DNA from: Gloeopeniophorella convolvens
Taxonomy: Eukaryota > Basidiomycota > Agaricomycetes > Russulales
Assembly: GCA_022496205.1 (NCBI GenBank)
Contig: WTXD01000011.1
Location: forward strand, 434,001 to 498,000
Reading direction: 5' to 3'
Length of the DNA stretch: 64,000 nt
Part shown: positions 1 to 11,952 of the stretch, piece after piece
Position numbering within the stretch: position 1 is the stretch's first letter
Layout of the letters: each line of letters begins with the position of its first letter
The notes under the pieces: model-generated
Seen by the model: the letters and a program-made list of their open reading frames with translations, nothing else
Database searches by the model: none
What the model was told of the DNA's origin: nothing
Translations under genes and position numbers: made by a program

Positions 1-3000
1 CTTCTACTTCAGCTTTCAAGACGCCGGAAAGCACAGTCTTCGCAATCTACTCTCGTCCCTGGTGATGCAGCTTAGTCTGAAGTCCGACAACTACTATGAC
101 GTTCTCGCCAAATTGTACGAGTCCGCACCAAGGCTCAACGGCTCTAAATACCCGGACCCTCCCACGACAAGTGCACTCTCTCGTTGTCTCAGGGAGATGC
201 TCGAGCTGCCGGGGACAGCTCCCAAGTACATCATCGTCGATGCACTTGACGAATGTCCGCTTCTGTCTCAGCATCGGGCTCTCTGCGAAACGAGACCCTC
301 AAATTCATCACGGAACTCATCGTCTCTCGCATTGATGGGCTGCGCGTATGTGTCACTAGCCGCCGCGAGGACGATATTCGGGCTGCTCTCGAGACCCTAG
401 CATCGGGACAGATGGTGCTGGAGAATCAGGCAGGACAAGCAATCGACATCGACGATTACATTCGTTCTACCATCGAGTCGAGTGGCAAGATGAAGAAGTG
501 GAGCAAGCCAATCAGAGACGAGGTTTTCAACATGCTCTCGAGCAACGCTAATGGCATGTGAGTCTACTCGAAGCGATTCACGACGACACATGTTTACGTT
601 TTCCCTAGGTTCCGATATGTCTCTTGCCAGCTTGACACTCTGTGTAACTGTCCCCCGGTGGCCGTGCGAACCGTTCTCAAGTCGCTCCCGAGGACGCTCC
701 AAGGAACATACGAGGATACCCTATCTCGCATCGACGAGGATATTGGAAGCACGCGCACCGCATCTTCCAATGTCTTTCCTTCTCCAGCCGTCCGCTGCTC
801 GTCGAGGAGCTGGCAGAGGTCCTTGCAGTTGACTTCGACATGCCTATTCCCGTATTCGACAAAGATCTGCGTATTTCCAGCGCAGAAGAGGCCGTTCTAT
901 CCACTTGTCCTGGGAGTTTCATCGCCATCGCCGGGGAGGGCCACCAGAGGGTCGTCCAATTCGCACACTTCTCCGTCAAGGAGTTTATTACTTCGGATTA
1001 CATCGCTGACTCGGAGAGGACGAACGTTCGACGTTTCCAAGTCCTCGCCGGACCCGCCCACACGATTCTCGCCAAAGCATGCCTTGGTGTTCTCCTACAC
1101 ATTGATATCGATGTTGATAAGGAGAGCATCAAGAGCTTCCCGCTTGCCCCATACGCTGCTCAACATTGGCCCGACCACGCGCGGTTCGGGGGGGTGTCGC
1201 AACGTATCATGGACACGATGAAGGTTTTATTCGACCCTTCGAAGCATTGCTTCAAGACATGGATCTGGATCCACAATCACGACATGCGCTTCTATCACCA
1301 GCTCTACCACACGCCACAACCCCCTGATCAATCCCCCCTGTACTACGCTATAAGATGCGGCATCACTCAGATCACTGATTATCTGGCCGAATCGTATCCA
1401 GAAGACGTCCACAGGGTCGGGGGCTTCTACGGAACTTGCCTATATGCTGCGTCTACCCTTGGATATCTGGAGGTGGTGCGAACATTGCTCGGACACCACG
1501 CAGACATCAATGCGCGGGGCGACAGAAATCAAGCACCCCTATATATCGCTTCGCAGAATGGGCATCTCAACGTCGTTCAACTTCTGCTTGAACGCGATGC
1601 TAGTGTCGATATTCAAGGTTACCGGATGGTGACACCCCTCCAATGTGCGTTACACCGCAGGCATTTTGATGTCGCGCGGCTGTTGCTCGAACACCACGCG
1701 GATCCCAACGCCGTTCAGAGCCACCGCTCCCGCACTCTTCTTCATTGGGCATCGATCAATGGACATCTCGACGCCGTCAGACTACTGTTAGAGTACGGTG
1801 CCAACGTCAATGCTCAAGACGATCGGATGGAGACTCCCCTCCAGTATTCGTTAGACAGCGAGCGCCTTGACGTCGCACAGTTGTTGCTCGACTACCGAGC
1901 AGATGTCAATGTGCAGAACCATCTTTCGAGGACGCCCCTCCATATTGCCTCAAGCCAGGGACGTCTCGAAACCATCCGGTTACTGCTCGAGTGCGGTGCC
2001 AGCATCAGTGCTAAAGATCAAGATGGAGAGACACCCCTCGAATTGGCATTCGACCATGGACATCTTGACGCCGTGCAACTGATGTTCAAGCACTGCATGA
2101 ACGCCGGTCGAACAAACCATTCGCATCCTACACTCCTCCATCGAGCCTCGAGCAGCGGTCGTTCCGATATTGTCCAACTGTTGCTCGAGTATGGTGGCGA
2201 CGCCGACTGCCAAAATCGCCAGGGAGAGACGCCCCTCCATTGCGCGGTTCGCCTGGAACATCTTGACGTTGTACGGTTATTGCTCGAATGTCATGCGGAC
2301 GTCAATGCACGATCTAATGCTATCAGGACACCCCTTCACCTTGCTTCGGGTCAAGGCAGTCTCGAGGTTGTCCAGCTGCTGGTTGACTACGGTTGCAGTG
2401 TCAATCCCGTAGACGTTCGGGGAGAGACGCCCCTCCACTGGGCAGTTCACCTGGGACATGTTGATGTCGCACGGTTACTGCTAGAATGTCACGCGGAAGT
2501 CGATGCACGGGATCGTTTTTCCAGGACACCCCTTCACCTTGCTTCGAGTGAAGGGAGTTTCGAGGCTGTCCAGCTGCTGGTCCACAATGGTTCCAGCGTC
2601 GATGCCCAAAACGTTCAGGGAGAGACGCCCCTCTGCTGCGCAGTTTACATGGAACATCTTGACGTTGCACGGCTACTGCTAGAATACCATGCGGACGTCA
2701 ATGCACGGGCTCGTTCTTCCAGGACACCCCTTCACCTTGCTTCGAGTCGAGGGAACTTCGAGGCTGTCCAGCTGCTGGTCCACAATGGTTCCAGCGTCGA
2801 TGCCCAAGACGTTCAGGGAGAGACGCCCCTCCACTGCGCGTCTAGCCTTGGGCATCTTGACATTGCACGGTTACTGCTCAAACACCATGCGAACGTCAAT
2901 GGCCAGGGTTACGCCCCCGAGACGCCCCCTCACATTACTTCAATTAGAAGATACAGTAGGGCCGCCCATGTTCAAGACCATCGGGGAGAGACGCCCCTCC

Positions 3001-3308
3001 ATCGGGCATTAAAACAGGGGCATCTCGACTTTGCACGGCTACTGCTCGGACACTATGCAAGCGTCAATGTGCGAGATCGCGCTTCCAAGACGCCCCTTCA
3101 CCTCGCTTCGAGTAAAGGGAGCCTCGAGGCTGTCCAGACGCTGCTCGACCATGGTGCCGACGTCAATGCTCAAGACGATCAGGAAAAGACGCCCCTTGAC
3201 CATGCACTGGACCAGGAGCATGTTGATGTTGCACAGCTGCTGGTCAAGTATGGTAACGGGACACCAGCGCGCCGACTTAGTGGAACTTCGATTATAGAAC
3301 TCCCTTAG
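1..3308 (+). CDS. NACHT-ankyrin repeat protein (5' partial, frame-disrupted)
   Basis: NLR-like STAND ATPase with C-terminal ankyrin repeats, a class often linked to non-self recognition in fungi. The window opens inside the NACHT domain (frame from base 2). A Walker B-like stretch reading IIVDALDEC is seen near 229-255, and the usual sensor run CVTSRRE near 349-370. The P-loop lies outside the window. One intron fits well at 558-608; across it the protein reads MFRYVSCQLDTL, a typical NACHT motif. From 840 an open frame of 822 codons carries about 19 ankyrin repeats (TPLHLAS, LLLE motifs) and ends at 3306-3308. Two single-base frame losses, near 262-275 (after DECP) and near 738-746 (before WKHAHRIF), interrupt the NACHT part, although family sequence continues on both sides. 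It is therefore either a decaying gene or carries sequence errors. The family call is secure; an intact product is not. Confidence 0.75.
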
Positions 3309-3572
3309 TATTCATCTGTGCGGCCTACTCGATTTTACCCCTCATTTATTCCGCTGAGCGACTGGTCTGTATATATATACCGCTAGCCCGTGTACTTAGA
3401 TACTATACCAGAATCACACCGCGTAAAGTACGCGCTGGTAGGACATCATGTGATGGGAATGTGCACGCACGTGATGCAGCGTCTTGCCGGAGCGGATCTT
3501 GTTGCACTGCAGCTCTCGCGTCCGACGAGCTCGAGCTCGTAACCACCACCGATTCACTAAACACTACCAACA
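3309..3572. other. Intergenic region upstream of the ALDH7 gene
   Basis: No coding frame is supported here. It holds the 3' flank of the NACHT-ankyrin gene and the promoter and 5' UTR of the aldehyde dehydrogenase. A short TA-rich run (3371-3380) is the only notable feature. Confidence 0.5.
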
Positions 3573-5726
3573 ATGTTCCTGGCGCGCAGAACACTCGCAT
3601 TGCGCGCCGCAGCGCCCCTCGCGCGGCGCTTCCTCTCCTCGCGCGCAAGCGCCGTGCTGAGCGCGCTCGATATTCCGACGGGTGGGACCCACGCCACGCC
3701 GCTCCCGGGCGTGTACGACGGCGCGTGGGGCGGCTCTGGCGATGTCTTGCAGAGCGTTTGCCCGAGCACGGGAGAGGTCCTTGCGCACGTCGCGTCCGTG
3801 CGTTTATCTGTCTCATAGTGTACGTGTCCGTGAGCTGACTTGGATGAGTGGCACACAGGCGTCGCCGGAGGAGCTGCACCGCGCGCTCGAGCGGACGCGC
3901 GAAGCGTATGTGCACTTCAGGAGCGTTCCCGCGCCGCAGCGCGGCGAAATTGTGCGCCAGATTCGCGAGGCATTGGCGGCCAAGGTGCACCTCCTTCCTC
4001 TCTGCCTGCGCCCAACGCGGGGCTGATTGGACGGGGGCAGCGCGAAGAAATCGGTGCGCTGGTGTCGCTCGAGATGGGCAAGATCTTCACGGAGGGCGTC
4101 GGCGAGGTGCAGGAGTTCATCGACGTCGTGAGTTGTGTGCCTTTGAGTGGTGTGCGGGTGTGCTGACGGGCGGGTGGGGGCAGTGCGACTACGCGACGGG
4201 GCTGTCGCGGATGATGAATGGGCGCGTGGTCAGCTCGGAGCGGCCGGGGCACACGATCCTCGAAGGTGCGCTCGAATGCGCTTTTGCGCCGCTCCACGCT
4301 TGGCGCTGACAAGTGTGCAGTCCCGAATCCGCTCGGTGTGCTCGGCGTCCTGTCCGCGTTCAACTTCCCCGTCGCCGTCTATGGCTGGTGCGCACGTCTC
4401 CCTCGCACTGCAGCTGCGTCCTGTCTGACAATCCTTTTGCACTAGGAATCTCTCGATTTCCATGGCCGCGGGCAACGCGACGATATGGAAGCCGTCGCCA
4501 ACGACGCCGCTGTCCTCCATCGCGGTGACCAAGATCGTATCGAGCGTGCTGGAGAAGAACGGGATCCCGGGCGCTGTTGCGGGGCTTGTGATTGGAGGGA
4601 AGGACGTCGGCGAGGCGCTCGTGGAAAGCCCGAGCGTCGACATGGGTGCGTGCATTCATGTCCAAGTGCGAAATAGAGGGCTCAGGATGGTGTCGCAGTC
4701 TCCTTCACTGGCAGTGAGCAGGTAGGAAGGATCGTCGGCAAGAATGTGCAGTCGAGATTTGGCAAGGTCCTACTCGAGCTGGGCGGAAACAACGGTACGC
4801 CCCGGCGCCCGCACCAACCCTTCCAACCTCCTGACACTTCTCTGCACCAGCCGCGATCGTCATGCCCGACGCAGACCTCTCGCTCGCCGTCCCTGCCGTC
4901 TTCTTCGGCGCCGTCGGCACCGCCGGCCAACGCTGCACCTCAACACGGCGTCTCTACCTCCACCGCGCCATAGCACCCGAGTTCCTCGCGCGCCTGCAAA
5001 AACTCTACGCGTCCATCCAGCCTGGCGACCCGCTCGACCCGCGCACGCTCCTCGGGCCGCTGCACACACGCGCGGGCCTCGCCATCTACGACGCGGCCAT
5101 TGCCGAGCTGCGCGCGGAGGGCGCCGAGATCCTCGCGGGTGGTGAGCGCTACGACAGCGCGAGCCTCGCGGGGCCGCTCGCGGGCGGGAACTTCGTGCAG
5201 CCGACGGTCGCGCGCCCACGCGGCGGCGGCGCGCCGCGCACGCTGTGGGCGGCGGAGCGCTTCGCGCCCGTGCTGTACGTCGCGGAGTTCGAGGAGCTCG
5301 AGGAGGCCATCGCGTGGAACAACGCGGTGCCGCAGGGGCTGTCGAGCAGCCTGTGGACACGTGACATCCGCAACGTCGGCAAGTGGATTGGGCCGGCGGG
5401 CTCGGATGCGGGCATTGTCAACGTGCGTGGCGCGCGCGCGCGCGTCTTGACTGCGTGCGTGATGGTACTCATGTGGCTGCGTGTTGCAGGTCAACGTTGG
5501 CACGAGTGGCGCGGAGATTGGCGCCGCATTCGGCGGCAACAAGGTGGGTGCACTCTGTGTTTCCCGAGAGCGAATTGTCTCTGACAGGTTTGTGCATTGC
5601 CAGAGCACAGGCTGGGGCCGCGAATCCGGCGGCGACGCCTGGAAGCAATACGTACGCTGGAGCGCATGCACGCTCAACTTCTCCGACGCGGCGCCCCTCG
5701 CGCAGGGCGTCAACTTCACCACATGA
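3573..5726 (+). CDS. ALDH7-family aldehyde dehydrogenase, mitochondrial
   Basis: NAD(P)-dependent aldehyde dehydrogenase of the ALDH7A1/antiquitin type, which oxidises semialdehydes such as alpha-aminoadipic semialdehyde. Ten exons join in frame: 3573-3797, 3859-3984, 4041-4127, 4184-4265, 4321-4387, 4446-4645, 4699-4794, 4851-5422, 5490-5543, 5604-5726, giving 543 residues. The N terminus ([19 protein letters not shown]) is a typical mitochondrial presequence. Family signatures are [26 protein letters not shown] with the general base Glu, the nucleophile Cys in [12 protein letters not shown], and the C-terminal [15 protein letters not shown] and [14 protein letters not shown] blocks. All nine introns are 53-67 nt with GT-AG ends. 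The length matches mitochondrial ALDH7 proteins. ALDH7 is preferred over ALDH2-type enzymes because of the GQRCTSTRR and [11 protein letters not shown] motifs. It converges on SET1. Confidence 0.93.
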
Positions 5727-6123
5727 TCTGATCGTGGCATGCATCGCACACGCGCGGACGGAACGCAAGCAGGTACAATTTGTTTTTCGTATCGCATGCT
5801 GCGGCAGCGGGACGCGCAGGGGTCACATTACGAGGGCCTACAGTCTACAAGAAAAGTTATAATAAATCACATTTGCGATGCAGTGCGAGAGCCGGCGTGA
5901 GCGAATGGACGACGTGACGTAGATGATACAAAATCCGCGGTCGCGAGGTAGGAAGACCCTGATGAGAGAGAGAGGGACGAGGAGAGACAGACAGGGAGAC
6001 AGACAGGTGACAGCGAGCAGTAACGAGTTCGAAGGCGGGGGTATGCGAGATACATAAGCAGCGTGTAAGTACTTGGCGGGAGGGTGAGTGAGGGGGCACG
6101 GGCGCAGCTCTATCCGACAGAAT
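5727..6123. other. Convergent intergenic region, purine-rich
   Basis: Shared 3' flank of the converging ALDH7 and SET1 genes. It contains a GA-rich microsatellite-like stretch (about 5962-6008, GAGAGAGAGAGG and repeated GACAG units). No coding frame is supported. Both transcripts presumably terminate here. Confidence 0.5.
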
Positions 6124-9100
6124 CTAGTTGAGGTAGCCGCGGCACTTGGCGGACCCGCAGAGACACGGGATCTTGTCCTGCTCGATGGGGAAGTGGTAAT
6201 CTGCACACCGCGTCAGCCACGCACAACGCTCCCAGCCCAGCGGCCGACGCACCGTAAGTGATCTCGTCGCCCAGCTCGATGTCCTGTTTGGCGTAGATGA
6301 CGATTTTCTTCTCTCCGTTGATGGTGATGATCTTGGCGGTGCAGTTCGGGTCGCACGAGTGGTTGATCAGCCGCCTGCATCACGATGGCACAGCGCACGC
6401 CCAGATCAGCACTGACGTCAGGCGCACGCGCACGCGAGCGCGCACGGGAGGAGGGGACCACAACAACGCACCCGAGGTTCCCCTTCTTCGTGGCATCCAC
6501 CACCAAGTCCTCGTCGATGCGGAACAGGTAGCTGCTCCCGATACCCTGCCGCTCGTACGCCTTCTCGCGCTTGTCCGCGACCTGCGCGCGGATGACCTCG
6601 CCGACGTACTCGATCACCATCTCCCCGCGCGCGATGCGCTCCATCGCGTACAGGCCCCAGTCGTGGATCGGCGAGCGCGCAAAGCGCAGGTGCTTCTTGC
6701 GCGTCTGCAGCTGGTTGAACTTGATCGACAGCTCCGCCGCGGCCGTCTCGCCCTTCGAGAGCGCCATCGCGCGCTGCACCTGGTTGATCTCCTCGAGGCC
6801 CTGTGCCTGCCGCCGCGCGTTCGCGCGGTTCGACCGCGAGGACGTCATCGCCGGTTTGGGCTGCTGCACCTGCGCCTCCGCGGGGTCCGTCACCGCGCCG
6901 CGCGTCGCGTACTGCGCGACGTATGCGGACTTCTCCGCGTGCGAGATCTTGTACGAGCCCTCGGTGCGCGCGGAGCCCGTCAGGTGCACGCGGAACGGCG
7001 GGGGCGACTCGGGGTCCGGCACGGGCGTCGAAACCGGCTCGGGGAGCGGGAGGCCCATCGCCTCTGCGAGCGCTAGCCGGGCAAAGTACAGGTCCTCGTC
7101 GTCCTCGCACAGGCCCGGGCCGTACGGATCTGGAGGTGGGCTCGGGGGTCTGGGCTTCGGCTTGAGCGCCGGGGACGGCGGGGGCGAGACGGAAGACGCC
7201 TGCTCGGGGGTAAAGTGCAGCTGCGCGATCGCGGGCGGGGCAAAGTCCTGCTCGTCGGGCAACACGAACTGGTCGACGGGCGCCTCGGCATCGGCCTTCT
7301 TGAAAACTGGCCGCGCTTTGACCTTCGACGTCCGCTTCTTGACCTCGGTCTGCTGCACGCGTTTTGAAGGGACGGCGGGGAGCGGGACAGGCGGCTCGGG
7401 GACCTCCGCTGCGTCCTCGTCCTCGGCGACCTTGTCCACCTTGGCCCTCTTGGCCGCAGGCTCGTCCTCCTCGTCCTCCTTTACGAGCGGCCGTTTCCGT
7501 TCCTCCACCGCCACCACGGGAGTAGCAGGGATGGGAGCAGGGGGTTGCTGCTCCTCCTGCTCCTCCTGTTCCTCGTCCGATCCAATCTCGATGACCACTT
7601 CCTTCTTCCGCTTCTTCTTCGGCCGCGCGATGACCTCCGCCTCCTCGACAGCTTTCTCCTCGACCTCTGCGCCAGGGCCAGCGCCCCCGTCCGGTTCTGG
7701 CTCCGGCTCTGGCTCCGGTTCCGGTTCCGGTTCCGGCTCAGCAGCAGGCTTGGCCTCCTCGCGCGCGCGCTTGTTCGCCTTCTTGAACGACAAGCCCCTG
7801 AGCCCCGCGCCGGCGCTAAATAGCGGCGCCTCTGCGGCCGGCACGCCGTCCACAGCCACGGCAGCGGGCTTGCTCCTGCTGCCCGACGCGCTGCGCTTGT
7901 GGTCCGCAACGAGCCGCCGGAGGCGCACGGCGACGAGACGCTCGACGACGTCCTTCTCGAGCAGCTGCCGGAGCTCCCGCGCGATCAGCTGGCTCGCCTC
8001 GTCCACGAGCTCCGCGTCGCTCCAGCTCGTCCGCGCCGCCGGCGCGTGCGCGGACGTCGGCGGCGGCGGGTGCACAGTGAGCGTGACCGAGTGGTGCGCG
8101 AGCGAGCGCATGTTGAGCACCATCGCCGCGCGGCGCGCGATGCCCGCCGCCGCGAACGTGACGTACCACCCCGTGTGGTCCCGCAGCACCTTCGCCACCG
8201 CCACCCACAGCCGTCAGCAATTCCAAACCCACCAAAAAAAAGTAGCGCGCAGACGCACCTGGTCAATCTGGAACTCCCGCACGAACACACGCACGTCGTC
8301 CTCCGTCACCGCGCCGCCCAGCAACCCGCCGTACCCCTCGATCTTGACATGCTCGTGCGCGTTCTTCGCAAGCGCCTCCAGCACCGCCTCGCGCTGGCGC
8401 GCCTGCGCGTTGCGGCTCGAGTGCCCGGGGCGCCGCAGCGCGGGCGACGGTGAGCGCGTGCGCGAGCGGGACGGCGAGCGCGAGTGCCGCGGCGAGTAGT
8501 GATCCACCGCGTGCGCGCGCCCGCGCCCGCCGCGCCTGCCGCGCGCGGGCGCGGCGTGTGGCGGCGGCGGGATGGGTGTCGAGTCCGCGGACGCGTGCGG
8601 CTGCGCGTTCGCGGCTGCGCGACGCGCCTTGACAAGCGTCGGCGGCGGGCGGCGCACGCGCCCGCCCATGGGCGCGAGCGGGCCGCCCGCGAAGCCGCTG
8701 CTACTGCTGCCCGCTTGCGGGCCCGCCGGCGTCACGGGCTTGGGGGGGAGGCTGTGACTCGGGACGGGTGTTGGGAGGCCGGACACGGCAGGTGAGCTGG
8801 ACGAGGCCTGCGCGCGGGCATGCGACGAGCCGTGCCAGGTGCCGGGCGGCGTGGGGAGGTGCCCCTGGCCCTGCGCGGGGAGGGGCCCCGGGCGCTTGAG
8901 GCGCTTGCGCTCCTCGAGCTCACGTAATACGGCTCGTAGCCGCTTGCGCTCGCCGTCGAAGACGACCTTCATCTCGAGCTCCTCGCCGCCGACGTTGAGC
9001 CCCAGCATGGCGGCGCCGAGTTTGCGCCCGTGCTCGCGCTCGACGCAGCGGGATGCCTCGGCATGGGTGCCGTATTTGATGAATATGACGCCGAGGGCGC

Positions 9101-10884
9101 CACCGGTCGCCTTGTCCACTTGCGGTTCGAACACAAGGATGGGTCCGTGGGCAGAAAAGTACCGCCGGACTTGTTCTTTTGGTGCCAAGGGAGAGATGTT
9201 GGTGACCAGGACCGAGGTGGGAGGTGGGGGTCCGCTCGAGTTTTCGTCGTACTGCGGCCCCATCGATCAGTAGCAGGGCGAACGAGAGAAACACGCCACG
9301 CACCTCGTACTTGGCCTCGTACAACTCTGTCCTGTACGGTCGCAGGGTGGTAGGCCGTCTGAAGCCCTCCGCTTTTCGCGGATCCGCAAGCACGATCTCC
9401 GGCTCCCCTTTCACAACCTCGCCGTCGAACCTCAACAACGTCTCCTTCCCACCCCTTGACTTGATCCGGGTGTCAGCAGCCCCTGCATCCCGCACCTTGT
9501 CCATCAGGAGCACAAATTTCAAATCTCTATCCTTGTCAATGGTAGAGTCGAACAGAACTTTGAAATTCCTTTCGGCAGGATACTCTGATCGTGCCGGCGG
9601 CCATGGGGGCGGCGGCGGAAGAGAGTATACAGGCGCCGGCGATGGAGGACGCGGGGGTGGCAGAGGAAGGGGTGACGACGGTTTTGATGATTGGGATGGT
9701 GGCAGCGGAGAGCGCACAGGCGATACCACACGCGACGACGACGACCGCGCCGACAGACGCGATGTGTCGGGGCGGGGAGGAAGAGGTATTCGGATGGTAG
9801 ACGAAGATTGAAGGGAGGATGTCGAAGGTCGGTGTGTTCGGGACGCGGAAGGATGGGGTGGAAGGGACGGTGGGGGTGTGGGAAGCGAGCGGCTCGAGCT
9901 CTGAGAGTGGCGTGGCTCTGAGCTCGAAGGCGGCAAGGGCGCTGGCTGGGATGTAGGAGGAGGCGGCGGGGGCGGATGAGAGGATGGCGGGGGTGCCGGC
10001 GGCGCACTCGAAGGGGGTGGGGGAGGCGGGGTCAAAGGGGGAGGTGGCGGCGGTGATCTCGGACGTGAAGGCGGCGGAGGAGGTGGTTCCGAGGTGGGTG
10101 GCGGCGGTGGGGGTGGTTCCGCCAAGGGAGGCGGCGGCGGCGGCGGTGAGGGCGGATCGTCCGAGGGAGGTGGGGGAGGCGGTGAGGGACTGTCCGAGGG
10201 CGGCGGTGGTGGCGGAGTGTCTGAAGGAGGAGGCGGTGGCGGGGGTGTTATGGACGGGGGCGGCGGCGGGGGAGGCTCCGAAGATGGCTGAGGGGGCTGG
10301 CGTTGCGAGAGCGAGCGAGAAGCGGTGGCCCTGGGACCGACGGGGGTGGGCTGGGCGATGGTCGCAAAGCTGGAGGACCAGCCCGAGGCGGGCTTTCCAT
10401 TGACAGCTGTCGCGGCGAGGGTCGGCGGGCGCGCGTTGGTGGACGGACCAGGTTCGCCTGCGCGCGACTGCGAAGAGAAATGAGACATCAACACGAGAGG
10501 ATCCTGCTCTTGCACAGAACAGCTCACCGTGCTCGCAATCGCCTGGTGGCTCCATTTGATCTCGACCTGTTTGCCCTTCAGAGGTTGTTTCTGCTGCATA
10601 GCGCTAGGACCCGTTGGAGGCTGTCTCGCCTGCCCAGTGAGCGGGTTCGTGTGCCCATTGAGCCCAGGCTTCGAACCCCGGCCTTGCGGTGCGCCATTCA
10701 ACAAGCTACGAGGCCCTGTGGGCGGTGCTGCGCCGATACGGTTGATGAGGGGAGTTGAAGAGGCCGAGGAGGATGAATGAGCAGAGGAGGACGGGTCGTT
10801 TGCAGGTGGCTGACGCTTTGAACCGTTGCCATTGAGCGAGTTGAGAAGAGCTCTGGGACCCGTTGGGGGAGCTTTGCCTGACAT
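6124..10884 (-). CDS. SET1: SET1, histone H3K4 methyltransferase of COMPASS
   Basis: Catalytic subunit of COMPASS, which methylates histone H3 lysine 4. Six minus-strand exons join in frame: 10528-10884, 9304-10467, 8259-9251, 6472-8189, 6253-6374, 6124-6200 (1,476 residues). The order is a disordered N terminus with a long polyproline tract (10010-10290), an RRM around residues 518-605 ([33 protein letters not shown]), a second conserved region starting [12 protein letters not shown], an acidic/basic linker, then SET and post-SET. The SET domain shows [32 protein letters not shown] and GDEITYDYHF; the post-SET ends [13 protein letters not shown] at the stop. The start is the ATG opening [14 protein letters not shown]; in-frame upstream ATGs exist, so the true start is less certain. 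Introns are 52-97 nt. Confidence 0.93.
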
Positions 10885-11952
10885 TGTCGAGCCAGGACGG
10901 CCGACGTTGTCGAGGAAAGCGGAGACGAACGTTGAGCGCGGTGCGGTTGATCGACTCGGCCAAGCTGCGATTCCATTTGTTGACACTCGTTTTGCGTCTC
11001 GCCCAACTCGCAATTCCCGCCTTTTTCTTTCCCACTCTTTCTCTCCCAACTCTCACACCACTTCAACTTTTCATTCAATCGACTGCCCACCAACATCCGC
11101 GACGACGTGGCCATTCGCTTCCGCAGGTGACACGCACCCTTTGTCTCAGTCACGAACGGCGAGGCAGCGAGCCCCACATCGATCCTCGAACTTCGTACCG
11201 CGCCACGTTGTCGCTGCATGCTTCGCCTCGGCTGTGCACCCCATATTCAACCCAGGAACCAATTTGCACATCACACGCCCCAGAAGTGGGCACTTGCACG
11301 GGCAGTCGAAGCGGTTTGGATGGAAATACACATGTTATTGGGGGATAGCTAAGCTTGTTCTACACACGCTAAGTTCGTTGTACACACTTGATTGCGTGAA
11401 TCGTACATGTTGCACCCTGTTCTCCCCCAACCCAATCGTGTTCCCGGCCGTTGACATTGAGCATCGAGTGTGAGACTCTGTTCGGTAGAGAGTGCCCTAG
11501 GGTTAGGGTTAGGATGGCGTCCGGGCAAGAAAAAGGCCCGCCCAGCCCGAGGGCCGGAGCGGGACAGGGAAATATTGCGACGGTGCATGAGCCGAAGCCC
11601 ATACAAACCGCGAGTTCCCCCTGAGGACAGGGTCGCCGTGCTATGGGAGGCCCCCACGGCCCATAAACCCAGGTAGGTGAAGGGGCCTATGCCATCAAGG
11701 TAAGTATGAGGATTCACAGTGTCGCGGCCGGCTTATATACCCCATCGATCTGCGCACGGACCACCTTTCGCGTAAATACTCACGGGTCCTTCCCGCCGAT
11801 GCGCCGGTCAATTAATGCACCGAGCCGCAGCTGGTAAAGACTAGTGCAGAGACCACACACAGGAGAAGTCTTCTTGCAGAACACGCTACTGTAACCGGCA
11901 ACACGGCATATAGGTAGCAAGTCAATATAGATACAAGTGATTGTTACACAGC
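10885..11952. other. Intergenic region between SET1 and DAM1
   Basis: Promoter and 5' UTR of SET1 on the left, 3' flank of DAM1 on the right. No coding frame is supported. Two telomere-type TTAGGG units occur at 11495-11513. The right end (about 11840-11952) has a diverged copy near 22170, marking one edge of the DAM1-CHAT duplication. Confidence 0.45.

Noticed and set aside
4862..5584. Separate dehydrogenase gene starting at 4862
   Set aside because: It is exon 8 of the ALDH7 gene. The frame and family motifs continue on both sides through good introns.
7690..7745. GGTTCCGGCTCC-type repeat as a possible regulatory array
   Set aside because: It is the in-frame EPEPEP tract of SET1, so coding low complexity explains it.
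6571..8499. A 642-codon plus-strand open frame opposite SET1, rich in Ser
   Set aside because: It is the antisense shadow of GC-rich SET1 exons. The minus strand has SET, RRM and correct splice frames.
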